Positions 1-8,839 of a DNA stretch of 64,000 nt are shown piece after piece. Positions within the stretch are counted from its first letter, which is position 1. Each line of letters starts with the position of its first letter. The stretch is from assembly GCA_963851095.1 (NCBI GenBank), contig CAWKOX010000009.1, positions 124,001 to 188,000 of the forward strand, in the 5' to 3' direction. The position numbers and the translations under genes were made by a program. The DNA is from Oleispira sp963851095 (GTDB taxonomy: Bacteria; Pseudomonadota; Gammaproteobacteria; Pseudomonadales; Oceanobacteraceae). The notes under the pieces were generated by a model. That model had not been told where the DNA came from. It saw only the letters and a list, made by a program, of their open reading frames with translations, and did no database searches.

Positions 1-303
1 AAAAACAACTTTCTTTGGGTCGCCGCCGGCAGCGATCACACGCTCTAGTTCGCCAATTGATACGATATCAAAACCCGCACCTAATTTTGCCAATACGTTC
101 AGTACGGCTAAATTAGAGTTGGCTTTCATGGCGTAGCAGACAAGATGGTCGCGGCCTTGAAGGGCATTTTCATAGGCTAGGTAATGTTCTTCAAACGCTT
201 TGCGTGAGTAAACATAGCAAGGAGTGCCATATTGGGCAGCGATATCGACAGTCGAGACTGATTCAGCGTGTAGTACGCCATTATTATAATCGAATATGTT
301 CAT
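1..303 (-). CDS. lysA: Diaminopimelate decarboxylase, N-terminal part
   Basis: This is the amino-terminal 101 residues of a PLP-dependent decarboxylase; the rest lies beyond the left edge. LysA converts meso-diaminopimelate to lysine in the cytoplasm. The visible protein starts MNIFDYNNGVLHAESVSTV and contains the barrel motif CYAMKANSN, in which the lysine is the expected PLP Schiff-base residue, followed by GAGFDIVSIGELER, typical of fold-III decarboxylases. The start is the ATG at 303. It lies 81 bases downstream of the small lipoprotein gene lptM on the same strand. A lipoprotein-lysA(-dapF) order is known from Pseudomonas, so cotranscription is likely. The call rests on motifs and context and is strong despite truncation. 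Confidence 0.93.
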   Translation of the reverse strand, partial: MNIFDYNNGVLHAESVSTVDIAAQYGTPCYVYSRKAFEEHYLAYENALQGRDHLVCYAMKANSNLAVLNVLAKLGAGFDIVSIGELERVIAAGGDPKKVVF

Positions 304-384
304 TGTATTTCTAATCTAAAAGGTTGCAGGTTAGCTGGGGTGCAGTTGTTTTTATCAGTTGTTTTAGTCGTTAGTCGCGCTGAT

Positions 385-510
385 TTATTGTGGCGCGACT
401 GAGCTAGAAACAGGTGCGGCGTCGTCTTTAGGAATATAAAGAGGGCCTTTTTGTCCACAGCCAGCTAATAGTAACAATCCTGTTAAAACAGGTAATAAGA
501 AAAAACGCAT
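385..510 (-). CDS. lptM: LptM (YifL)-type small lipoprotein
   Basis: A 41-residue protein beginning MRFFLLPVLTGLLLLAGCGQ. It has a hydrophobic signal segment, a lipobox LLAGC and, right after the acylated cysteine, the GCGQKGPLYIP signature of the YifL/LptM family. In E. coli LptM assists oxidative maturation of the LPS translocon LptD/LptE in the outer membrane; that role is assumed here from family. A good ribosome site (GGGAG) precedes the ATG at 510. The gene sits between cyaA and lysA, all on the minus strand, as in Pseudomonas-type genomes where a small lipoprotein precedes lysA. The tail is short, proline/serine-rich and not conserved. Confidence 0.85.
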   Translation of the reverse strand: MRFFLLPVLTGLLLLAGCGQKGPLYIPKDDAAPVSSSVAPQ

Positions 511-545
511 GTCAGTCTCCCGAATTTGTCGCCATTATACGGCAG

Positions 546-3356
546 TTAGCGGGCAGTCGATAGGGCCATTAGAGCGTGGTTCAAATCCTTTTCTATCCCT
601 TGTTTGTATTTAATGTGTTGAATGATGCTCTCGTCGCTATGGAGGGCTAGATCTGTGAGGTAAACCGGGTAATTCTCATTTTCTGAGCGCATGCTTAAAA
701 TCGTTTTTGCGACCTGGGTATACAGCTCTGGTCCCCACTCCCATATGCTGAACTCTTCGCCGTTGCAGTAGATGTTTACCTGATGCTGGTCATCTAGAAT
801 GGCATTAAGCTGAATGCGACTGGTCTGTTGCTGCAGGGGCGGTAGGCGCCTTGGAATAGGTTCAAATTCTGTGGTTTCTTTATTGCGTATTAGCTCAAAC
901 AATAAGATAGGTCGTGCATTCGCTCGAATTAAACGGCCTTGCATGCGCTGATCAACTTGGCGTAAGAAACGTATAATTGGCATTAACACTTCGGTATTAG
1001 AACTCGCTTTCTGCTGTTGATGCAGTAAAACACCTTGTTCATCTAACAGGTACCAAAAATAACTGTCTTCTTTATGCCAAAAATACAGCTGCCAAGTATC
1101 GGGTTTAGTATTTTGGAAGATCGCCTTGAGCGGACTACCACTTAAGGCATTTATATCGAGTGCATAATGCCCATAGTGTTCGCGAGGGCGGGCGAGAATG
1201 GTCAGAAATTTCGCAACTGAATCGGCTTGTTGAAGGTTGATGCCGTTTCTATCTTGCTGCCAGACATAATAGTTTTTACCCGCTTCTAAAATATAATCGA
1301 CCCTAGGGTGCGCTAACGTATGCTGAGTTAAGTCGCTGATCACTTCATGAACCCGTGCGCTAATCGCTTGTGATCGGCTGGTGCAGAAACAGTGACATAG
1401 GTATTCAGGCCAGCCTTGCTTACGTGCAAGTGGGAGGTATTGCAGCAAATAATACAGGCTATCAATAATGGTATTTTCGCCTTTAAAGCGCTGCACTTGC
1501 CACTCTCCCCAACTGTTAATGGTGAGTAAGTCGATGCTTTGTACTAGATTCTCTTTGAGGGCGCTATAAACCAAGGCATCCCCGCGGCTGCTGAGTTTTT
1601 GCATACCTTGGCGGGTAAACTTATACATAGGATCAATACCAGTATTAATAAAGATTTGCCATTGCGCTGGGCTGCTTGGGTGCAAAAAGTTATTGGTGTC
1701 GACATCCTTGGGTAAAGGTATTTGACGCACGACCTGAATGAGTTCTTTAAGCTCATAAATGGTCAGTGGGTTATGTTCGGGGTAGATGGCATAGCTCGTA
1801 TGATGGCAGATTAAGCCATTGAAATGGGCATAACAAAGTAGCTCGATAAGGCTAGGGGATTGCTTAATTCTGCGATTATTTCCTTCTTTATTGTAGGTTC
1901 CTGAAATGAGCTGCCAACGGTTTTCAGGCGATAAAACGAGAGATATTTTATCTTGCACCAAGTCTGGAACGATATTGGGATTAATGGTGAGAATCTTGCC
2001 CGGCTTGGCGTCATAAATAGCGTAAAGCTGGTTGCCTAATAACGTTAGATCTTGGCGATTAATGCGAATTTTGGTGGCGTATTGCTCGCTAAAAGACGCT
2101 AGGTAGCGATAACTGGTTAGCATTTCATTTACGAGTGCATTACGTTCTGTTTGCACTTCATGCACTAGCCATTCGTCACGATTATCTAAGTGAGCGATGC
2201 GGGGGGAGGTCCACTGCCAAGCGTCGACAATCTGTTGTAATTCTTGATAGCGCCACTGGCGCTTCTGGCCTTGGGTTGCTTTTGTTAGCGGTAGGTCGGC
2301 TTTAAAGTAGAAAGCTCGGCGTAAAAGTTCTAAGCGCTTATCATCAAACTCTGCGGCAACATGATCACTCACCCGATTCAGCATGAGTAAATAGCTGTCG
2401 CACGTTAGAGGTTCGGTATCACCACTATGAACGGCGTCTTTTAGATCCCAGCATAAGGGCCGTATATCAGGATACTGACTGGCATAGTGCTGGGTTAATA
2501 AGAGTTTGAGTAAAGACTTATACGGATTCTTTAAGCCTTTATTGAGTTGCCACAAGCCTGCCCCGACAAATTCTGCGGCAGGTATTGTCGGGATGCTGCC
2601 AAAATTGATCCAATGAATATCGTGGATGATCTGCTGATCGAATAGATGATCCAAATAGTCTTGGCTGTATCGTTCATACTCTGTGGGTACTAGCCACCAG
2701 CTGGGCATACGACCGGCAAGCCATAAGGATGAACGATAAAATTCGTCTAAGAGCAAAAGGTGCTGGGTCGAGCCTGAGTGTTCGGAGTCGACATTGGCTT
2801 GTTGCTTTCCTTGGCGAAACTCTTCGGCATCCATCAAGAAAAAATGCAGTTCAACTTTTTGCCCTTCAGCCCACTTTTCAATCAGCTCACACTTCTTTTT
2901 TAATAGCGCTAATTGTTCATTATTCATGCCGCGTGTGTGGCAAAGCCAGACATCAAGATCGCTATCGGCTGTTTGTGCCAGCGTTCCTAAGCTGCCCATT
3001 AAAAAGAGTGCTTGAATGGAGCGCTCACCATTTATCTTAGGTATTTGCAGCCCTTTTGCGAAAAAGCGTAGGGCATTTAATGAATCCACTTGCGGGTTGT
3101 AATGTTCAATACCCGCAGGGACTTTAAAGTTAATAAAACCGGGCAGTTGAGGATTATTTAAATGTAATAAAATTGGGAGTACATCAAGCACGCGAGTTTG
3201 TCGGTCTAGCATTAAGCTACGAGCTTGTTCGAGGCGTGCGCTATTGAGGCCCAAAAATGAAAGCCGCCATTGATGAATTTGCTGAGATTTTGGTGGCGTA
3301 ATGTTTAGTGGTTTGGCCTTTGTATTAGACGAGACCTGAGAGGAAAATTTAGGCAT
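546..3356 (-). CDS. cyaA: Class I adenylate cyclase
   Basis: A 936-residue class I adenylate cyclase, close in length to Pseudomonas CyaA (about 950). It makes cAMP from ATP in the cytoplasm and so feeds CRP/Vfr-type regulation. The catalytic nucleotidyltransferase motif is visible near residues 121-135: GSLGT followed by DSDLDVW, with the Asp pair expected to bind metal. The large C-terminal part is the regulatory region of this family. No strong Shine-Dalgarno sequence precedes the ATG at 3356, and no better in-frame start is obvious. The gene is the first of a minus-strand run cyaA-lptM-lysA and is separated from argH by a clear hairpin terminator. Confidence 0.95.
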   Translation of the reverse strand: MPKFSSQVSSNTKAKPLNITPPKSQQIHQWRLSFLGLNSARLEQARSLMLDRQTRVLDVLPILLHLNNPQLPGFINFKVPAGIEHYNPQVDSLNALRFFAKGLQIPKINGERSIQALFLMGSLGTLAQTADSDLDVWLCHTRGMNNEQLALLKKKCELIEKWAEGQKVELHFFLMDAEEFRQGKQQANVDSEHSGSTQHLLLLDEFYRSSLWLAGRMPSWWLVPTEYERYSQDYLDHLFDQQIIHDIHWINFGSIPTIPAAEFVGAGLWQLNKGLKNPYKSLLKLLLTQHYASQYPDIRPLCWDLKDAVHSGDTEPLTCDSYLLMLNRVSDHVAAEFDDKRLELLRRAFYFKADLPLTKATQGQKRQWRYQELQQIVDAWQWTSPRIAHLDNRDEWLVHEVQTERNALVNEMLTSYRYLASFSEQYATKIRINRQDLTLLGNQLYAIYDAKPGKILTINPNIVPDLVQDKISLVLSPENRWQLISGTYNKEGNNRRIKQSPSLIELLCYAHFNGLICHHTSYAIYPEHNPLTIYELKELIQVVRQIPLPKDVDTNNFLHPSSPAQWQIFINTGIDPMYKFTRQGMQKLSSRGDALVYSALKENLVQSIDLLTINSWGEWQVQRFKGENTIIDSLYYLLQYLPLARKQGWPEYLCHCFCTSRSQAISARVHEVISDLTQHTLAHPRVDYILEAGKNYYVWQQDRNGINLQQADSVAKFLTILARPREHYGHYALDINALSGSPLKAIFQNTKPDTWQLYFWHKEDSYFWYLLDEQGVLLHQQQKASSNTEVLMPIIRFLRQVDQRMQGRLIRANARPILLFELIRNKETTEFEPIPRRLPPLQQQTSRIQLNAILDDQHQVNIYCNGEEFSIWEWGPELYTQVAKTILSMRSENENYPVYLTDLALHSDESIIQHIKYKQGIEKDLNHALMALSTAR

Positions 3357-3393
3357 AGATTGAGTATAGACAAGAAATCTAAACTCATGAGGT

Positions 3394-3442
3394 CAAAAAA
3401 GCCCCTTATCTTTATTTAATGCAACCATAAAAATAAGAGGCT
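3394..3442 (-). terminator. Rho-independent terminator after argH
   Basis: The arms AGCCCCTTAT and ATAAGAGGCT form a 10-base-pair stem with one mismatch. Read on the minus strand it ends in a run of six T residues (the A run at 3395-3400). It lies just past the argH stop and before the cyaA start, so it ends argH transcription. Confidence 0.75.
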
Positions 3443-3470
3443 AATGAGCAGTGACTGGCTAAGCTGGGAA

Positions 3471-4862
3471 TTAACGCTTAGCTAAGCGCTCGCTGGCACG
3501 TTTTGCTGCAGCAACTACTTGCTTAGGTGCAGTGCCACCAATGTGGTCACGAGCAGAGACAGAGCCTTCAAGAGTAAGAACATCGAATACGTCAGCGGTG
3601 ATTTGGTCAGAGAACTGCTGTAACTCTTCTAAGGTCATCTCACTTAGGTCTTTACCGGTTTCGATACCGTACGCTACCGCTTTACCCACAATCTCGTGTG
3701 CGTCACGGAATGGAATGCCTTTCACTACGACGTAATCGGCAAGGTCGGTTGCGGTCGAGAAACCACGACGGGCTGCTTCGTACATAGACGGCTTGTTTGG
3801 CTCAAGGTGCGGTGCCATATCAGCAAAAGCACGGATGCTATCGCGCAGGGTATCAACCGTATCAAATAAAGGTTCTTTATCTTCTTGGTTGTCTTTGTTG
3901 TACGCCAACGGCTGCGACTTCATCAAGGTAAGCAGTGACATAAGGTGACCATAAACACGGCCAGACTTACCACGTACTAACTCTGGAACATCTGGGTTTT
4001 TCTTTTGCGGCATAATGGAAGAGCCGGTGCAGAAACGATCTGGAAGATGAATAAACTGGAATTGAGCAGAAGCCCAAAGCACAAGCTCTTCCGAGAAGCG
4101 AGACATGTGCATCATGATGATGGCGCCCGCTGCGGTAAATTCGATGGCGAAATCACGGTCCGAAACAGAATCTAGGCTGTTTTCTGTCGGCGCGGTAAAG
4201 CCCAATAGCTCAGCCGTATAGTGACGATCGATTGGGTAAGTCGTCCCCGCTAATGCTGCTGCACCGAGTGGTAAGTGGTTCAAACGCTTACGCACATCTA
4301 ATAGACGCTCGTAATCACGTTCTAGCATCTCGTTCCACGCCAAAATGTGGTGGCCAAAGGTGACTGGCTGAGCCGTTTGCAGGTGGGTGAAACCCGGCAT
4401 AATCGTATCAGAATGAGCCGCAGCTAAACCGATCAAGCCTTCTTGTAAGCGGGTTAGCTCAGCGCCGATATTATCGATTTCGTCACGCAGATATAAACGG
4501 ATGTCGGTAGCCACTTGATCGTTACGAGAACGGCCCGTATGTAGCTTCTTGCCTGTAATGCCGATTTTAGCGGTTAGCGCTGCTTCGATGTTCATGTGAA
4601 CGTCTTCAAGCTCGATTGACCAGTTAAAGTCACCACGTTCGATCTCGATGCGTACTTCTTCAAGGCCACGTAAAATATCGTCACATTCTGCTTGGGTCAG
4701 CACGCCAACCTTAGTGAGCATTTTAGCGTGAGCGATAGAGCCTTGGATATCTTGTGCGTACATGCGCTGATCAAAATCAACTGAAGCGGTATAGCGGGCA
4801 ACAAAAGCATCGGTCGGCTCAGAAAAACGGCCACCCCAAGAAGAGTTAGTTTGATCGGACAT
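3471..4862 (-). CDS. argH: Argininosuccinate lyase
   Basis: A 463-residue enzyme of the fumarase/aspartase superfamily. It splits argininosuccinate into arginine and fumarate, the last step of arginine synthesis. The protein starts MSDQTNSSWGGRFSEPTDAF, the usual ArgH amino terminus, and carries the superfamily signature GSSIMPQKKNPD, which includes the catalytic loop serine. HTGRSRNDQVATD is the substrate-binding motif near residue 110. The ATG at 4862 is preferred over an in-frame ATG 36 bases upstream because it has an AGG ribosome site eight bases before it and matches the family start. It is divergent from algZ, the same arrangement as in Pseudomonas (argH | algZ-algR). Confidence 0.97.
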   Translation of the reverse strand: MSDQTNSSWGGRFSEPTDAFVARYTASVDFDQRMYAQDIQGSIAHAKMLTKVGVLTQAECDDILRGLEEVRIEIERGDFNWSIELEDVHMNIEAALTAKIGITGKKLHTGRSRNDQVATDIRLYLRDEIDNIGAELTRLQEGLIGLAAAHSDTIMPGFTHLQTAQPVTFGHHILAWNEMLERDYERLLDVRKRLNHLPLGAAALAGTTYPIDRHYTAELLGFTAPTENSLDSVSDRDFAIEFTAAGAIIMMHMSRFSEELVLWASAQFQFIHLPDRFCTGSSIMPQKKNPDVPELVRGKSGRVYGHLMSLLTLMKSQPLAYNKDNQEDKEPLFDTVDTLRDSIRAFADMAPHLEPNKPSMYEAARRGFSTATDLADYVVVKGIPFRDAHEIVGKAVAYGIETGKDLSEMTLEELQQFSDQITADVFDVLTLEGSVSARDHIGGTAPKQVVAAAKRASERLAKR

Positions 4863-5052
4863 GAATACCTCGAAACAAAAGTGAGAAGTGCAGGGCAAGT
4901 AGATTGAAATGCACGAAAATGTGAATGGGCGAATTATAGCCTTGTCAGGGGTGAATTAGTAGTCATCACGATGTGCCAAAGACGTAAGCTAAATAGCGGC
5001 AGTAGAGTAATTATTCCTTGTATTATGGGTGAGACAGCGGAACACTGAGGTT

Positions 5053-6138
5053 ATGGATATTCATAATAAAAAACTCGAGACCTTCTTTTTACCCGATCTC
5101 TGTAATGTGAGGGCGGTATTTGTTCTGATTTTATTATCGGAAGCCCTAGTGACCGCGTTAATTTTAATTGAAAGCAGTGTTATCGCTTTTCAATGGGAAC
5201 GCTTTGCAACGGTATCGTACTTTGTGCAGTGGGTTGCCTTGCTCTCGGTTGCTTTGCTTTGCCGGTCGCGCAAGTTTATGGCGCGACTGGCATTGCCTTG
5301 GGCGGTATGTTGGGCCATGTCACTATTAATGCTGGTCTGTTTTTCGATCAGCTTAGCGGTTGAGTCCGTCTTCCCTTTTCTGGGATTGGGCTATGAAATT
5401 AACTGGTCATGGATACTGCGCAACATCTTAATCAGTGCCATTTTTGGCGCCATGGGGTTGCGTTACTTTTATGTGCAAAGCCAGTGGCGTTTAAAGAGTC
5501 AGGCCGAGCTGAGTGCGCGTTTAGAGGCACTGCAGGCTAGAATTCGTCCTCACTTCTTTTTTAATAGTTTAAATACTGTCGCCTCTCTGATCGTGATTGA
5601 TCCTGAGAAAGCTGAAAATATGCTGGTCGATTTATCGTCACTATTTCGTGTGGTTTTGAAAGACCAGAATGCGCAAGTAGATCTGTCAGCAGAAATTGAA
5701 CTAGCTCAACGTTATATTAATATCGAGCAAGAGCGGCTTGGGGATAGGTTGAAGATAGAGTGGCAGCTACCCGCTGAAATCCCCAAGCTTCAAGTGCCGC
5801 AGTTGTTATTACAGCCGTTGCTTGAAAATGCGATTTATCACGGCGTTCAGCCCTTGATAAATGGGGGCAAAATCGTTATTAATTTGAGCTTAAGTGAAGA
5901 CAGCAGCAACAAGGACAAGCGTTGGTTGCTGACGATTGAAAATGATAAAGCGGAGCAGGTGGTTAGAAAAGGGGGGCATCAAATATCGCTGCCTAATATT
6001 GCCCTGCGCTTAGACGCCGTTTTTGATGGCGCAGCCACCTTGCATTGCGAAGAAACTGCCAACCAGTACCGGGTGATTGTTGGCTTGCCGGAATATACTA
6101 GTCAGGCGAAACACGATTTTAATAATAAAACTGCATGA
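5053..6138 (+). CDS. algZ: LytS/AlgZ-type sensor histidine kinase
   Basis: A histidine kinase of the LytS/AlgZ (His_kinase) family with about six membrane segments in the first 150 residues. The kinase core begins ARIRPHFFFNSLNTVASL, where the histidine after the proline is the conserved family residue, and continues with the N box LLLQPLLENAIYHG. In P. aeruginosa AlgZ (FimS) works with AlgR to control twitching motility and, in mucoid strains, alginate. The ATG at 5053 is given as start; a GTG at 5029 would add eight residues and cannot be excluded. The amino terminus with FLPDLCNVRAVF matches the AlgZ family. algR follows after 28 bases. Confidence 0.9.
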   Translation: MDIHNKKLETFFLPDLCNVRAVFVLILLSEALVTALILIESSVIAFQWERFATVSYFVQWVALLSVALLCRSRKFMARLALPWAVCWAMSLLMLVCFSISLAVESVFPFLGLGYEINWSWILRNILISAIFGAMGLRYFYVQSQWRLKSQAELSARLEALQARIRPHFFFNSLNTVASLIVIDPEKAENMLVDLSSLFRVVLKDQNAQVDLSAEIELAQRYINIEQERLGDRLKIEWQLPAEIPKLQVPQLLLQPLLENAIYHGVQPLINGGKIVINLSLSEDSSNKDKRWLLTIENDKAEQVVRKGGHQISLPNIALRLDAVFDGAATLHCEETANQYRVIVGLPEYTSQAKHDFNNKTA

Positions 6139-6166
6139 ATTATTAGATGCTAAAGCTGAGAAAGAA

Positions 6167-6937
6167 ATGACTTTACGAGTATTGCTGGTGGACGATGAGC
6201 CGTTAGCGCGTCAGCGCTTGGCACGGCTTCTCGCAGAGCACACACATTATGAAATTGTGGCAGAGGCCGGGAATGGCCAAGCGGCATTGGATTGGTTGCG
6301 CCAGCATAAAGCAGATTTAGTCTTGCTGGATATCGAGATGCCAGGGCTAACGGGTCTAGAGGTTGCCAAGCAATTCATGGATACGTTGCCACCAAAAGGG
6401 CACCGCCCCGCTATTATTTTTTGTACGGCTTACGATGAATATGCGCTAAGTGCATTTAAAGTCGACGCTGTTGATTATTTATTAAAACCCATTCGAAAAG
6501 ATGAACTCAATAAAGCCCTACAAAAAGCGCAGCGCTGGATTGAACAGCAGCCAGATGTTGAAACTGATCCTCTCAATACCCATGTATGTGCCCGAACACA
6601 CATCAGCGCGCGCACTCATCAAGGTTTGCAGCTGATACCAATTACTGATATTTATTGCTTTCAGGCCGATCAAAAGTACATTACGGTCAAATATCATTGC
6701 GAGAATGAGGTGATGGGAGAAGTACTGATTGATGAGCCGCTGAAAGTATTAGAAGACGAATTTGAACATCATTTTGTTCGTATACATCGCAATGCCTTGG
6801 TCGCGAAAGAGAAAATTGAGCGTTTAGAAACGGTTTCTAATAGCGTTCACCTGCTCTACTTAAAAAATTTTGAAGAGGGGATGAGTGTGAGTCGACGTCA
6901 TTTGCCTTCAGTTAGAAAGCTAATGCGAAGTCTGTAG
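6167..6937 (+). CDS. algR: LytTR-family response regulator AlgR
   Basis: A 256-residue response regulator with an amino-terminal receiver (LLVDDEPLARQRL, phospho-acceptor in LVLLDIEMPGLTG, KPI near residue 108) and a C-terminal LytTR DNA-binding domain (QADQKYITVKYH, FVRIHRNALV). It is the partner of the kinase encoded just upstream. In Pseudomonas AlgR controls type IV pilus function; pil genes also occur at the far end of this window, which fits, but any link is inference. The ATG at 6167 follows GAGAAAG and begins right at the receiver fold; longer in-frame starts would overlap algZ and lengthen the amino terminus unnaturally. Confidence 0.93.
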   Translation: MTLRVLLVDDEPLARQRLARLLAEHTHYEIVAEAGNGQAALDWLRQHKADLVLLDIEMPGLTGLEVAKQFMDTLPPKGHRPAIIFCTAYDEYALSAFKVDAVDYLLKPIRKDELNKALQKAQRWIEQQPDVETDPLNTHVCARTHISARTHQGLQLIPITDIYCFQADQKYITVKYHCENEVMGEVLIDEPLKVLEDEFEHHFVRIHRNALVAKEKIERLETVSNSVHLLYLKNFEEGMSVSRRHLPSVRKLMRSL

Positions 6938-7040
6938 TTTAGAAATAGAACCCTGATACCGCTTAAAAGTAGAACTTAAGATGAATTACTGAAATTTAAG
7001 TGCTCAGCAGAGCACTAAACGAGAGCACTGACTTAGAACA

Positions 7041-7070
7041 TTCAAATAAGCCCATGATTGCTGTTATGAT
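7041..7070 (+). promoter_or_regulatory. Candidate sigma-70 promoter of hemCDXY
   Basis: An extended -10 element (TG one base before TATGAT, 7065-7070) is preceded at 18 bases by TTCAAA, which matches four of six -35 positions. The predicted start site would give a leader of about 30 bases to the hemC ATG at 7108. Found by eye only. Confidence 0.5.
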
Positions 7071-7107
7071 ACAGCGATTATTTGCTCATTTCGCTGAAGG
7101 AACTCCA

Positions 7108-8040
7108 ATGTCAGCCCGTACTCTTAGAATTGCTACTCGTAAAAGCCCTCTTGCTATGTGGCAGGCAGAACACGTGAAATCACGTTTGTTGGCTTTAAAC
7201 CCAGACCTTGTTGTTGAACTGGTGACCTTTACTACCAAAGGCGACATCATACTGGATACTCCGCTTGCTAAAATCGGTGGCAAAGGCTTATTTGTTAAAG
7301 AATTAGAAGTTGCCATGTTAGCAGGTGATGCCGACATCGCTGTGCACTCAATGAAAGACGTGCCAATGGAATTTCCAGAAGGTTTAGAGCTGGGTGTTAT
7401 TTTAGAACGTGAAAATCCTCGTGATGCTTTTGTTTCTAATCACTACAAATGCTTTGAAGACCTACCTCAAGGCGCGGTTGTTGGCACCTCTAGCTTGCGC
7501 CGTCAGTGTCAATTACAAAACTTACGTCCTGACCTCGTCATCCGCTCATTGCGTGGCAACGTGCAAACGCGCTTAGGAAAATTAGACAGTGGCGAATTTG
7601 ATGCCATTATACTTGCGTCTGCTGGCTTGATTCGTTTAGAAATGGAATCTCGCATTGCTCAGTATCTAGAACCAGAAGTATCATTACCTGCTGGTGGCCA
7701 AGGCGCTGTGGGTATTGAACTGCGCAGCAATGATGCTGAAACGTTGGCATTATTAAAGCCGCTCGAACATGACATTACCACTTATCGCGTTACGGCAGAA
7801 CGTGCCATGAACCGTCGCTTAGAAGGCGGCTGTCAGGTGCCTATTGCCTGTTACGCACTTGAAAATAACGGCGAGCTTTGGTTGCGCGGTTTGGTGGGCA
7901 GTGTTGATGGCAAGCAAATGCTGACCGTAGAATATCGCGCACCGGTTGCAGAAGCAGAAGCTCTGGGTATTAAAGCGGCCGACGATTTATTGAGTCAGGG
8001 TGCCGATAAAATTTTGGCGGAAGTACATGCACAGGCCTAA
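7108..8040 (+). CDS. hemC: Hydroxymethylbilane synthase (porphobilinogen deaminase)
   Basis: A 310-residue enzyme that joins four porphobilinogens into hydroxymethylbilane in heme synthesis. It starts MSARTLRIATRKSPLAMWQA. It contains the family motifs KGLFVKELE, VHSMKDVP and GTSSLRRQCQL, and EGGCQVPIA, whose cysteine holds the dipyrromethane cofactor. The ATG at 7108 follows GAAGGA at good spacing; longer in-frame starts upstream lack conserved sequence. It is the first gene of hemC-hemD-hemX-hemY and overlaps hemD by 14 bases, which suggests coupled translation. Same gene order as P. aeruginosa downstream of algR. Confidence 0.97.
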   Translation: MSARTLRIATRKSPLAMWQAEHVKSRLLALNPDLVVELVTFTTKGDIILDTPLAKIGGKGLFVKELEVAMLAGDADIAVHSMKDVPMEFPEGLELGVILERENPRDAFVSNHYKCFEDLPQGAVVGTSSLRRQCQLQNLRPDLVIRSLRGNVQTRLGKLDSGEFDAIILASAGLIRLEMESRIAQYLEPEVSLPAGGQGAVGIELRSNDAETLALLKPLEHDITTYRVTAERAMNRRLEGGCQVPIACYALENNGELWLRGLVGSVDGKQMLTVEYRAPVAEAEALGIKAADDLLSQGADKILAEVHAQA

Positions 8041-8800
8041 TAGTCCGGTTGAATCTCTTCTGCCTGTGTTGGTCACCCGACCCGCATCGCAGGCCGAAGA
8101 AATTTGCCCATCATTAGAAGCGTTAGGCTGCAACGTCATTCGTCAGCCTTTGCTTGCGATTGAAGCGGTGGCCGAAACGCCAGCGCTGAAATCACAGTTT
8201 ATGAACATCGATCTTTATGATGTCGTGATTGTAATCAGTCGCAATGCGGCTGAAATGGGGTTGATGCAACTGGATCAATATTGGCCTCAATGGCCAGTAG
8301 AGATTGATTGGGTTGCGATTGGGCCGGTAACCGCAGCAGTGCTCTCAGCCCAAGGCCTAACGGTTAGCATGCCCGCCGGACAATTTGATAGTGAAGGTGC
8401 GTTACGCTTGCCTGAGCTTACCGATGTTGCCGATAAGAAAATTCTTATTTGGCGCGGAGTGGGTGGCCGTGAAACTCTGGCCAGTACACTGACAGAGCGT
8501 GGTGCTACTGTAACGTATGCCGAGCTTTACCAGCGCTTAGTACCGGAATATGATGAACAGCAGTGGCAGCAAACCTTAGCCTCCAATCCTCTATTATTGG
8601 TCAGCAGTGGCCAAGGGTTAGACGCCATTGCGGCGCAGCAGCCAAGGATAGCTGAGTCTGTTCGTGGCATCATTGCTCCTAGCCTCCGGGTCGCAGAACT
8701 GGCAAAATCATTAGGCTTTAGCAAGATACAGATTGCCGCAAGTGCGCAAGACGTTGATATGTTGGTGGCAGTGGAAGACTGGATTAAAGAAAATAATTAA
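8027..8800 (+). CDS. hemD: Uroporphyrinogen-III synthase
   Basis: A 257-residue HemD-type protein that cyclises hydroxymethylbilane with inversion of ring D. The family is poorly conserved, but the opening LPVLVTRPASQAEEICPSLE, the central WRGVGGRETLASTLTERGA and the position right after hemC identify it. The ATG at 8027 has GCGGAAG in front and overlaps the hemC end; an ATG at 8000 would overlap more and has no such site. hemX follows after 39 bases. Confidence 0.92.
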   Translation: MHRPNSPVESLLPVLVTRPASQAEEICPSLEALGCNVIRQPLLAIEAVAETPALKSQFMNIDLYDVVIVISRNAAEMGLMQLDQYWPQWPVEIDWVAIGPVTAAVLSAQGLTVSMPAGQFDSEGALRLPELTDVADKKILIWRGVGGRETLASTLTERGATVTYAELYQRLVPEYDEQQWQQTLASNPLLLVSSGQGLDAIAAQQPRIAESVRGIIAPSLRVAELAKSLGFSKIQIAASAQDVDMLVAVEDWIKENN

Positions 8801-8839
8801 TAAAAAAAGCAAATCGACTCATTTATTAAGGAAATAGTT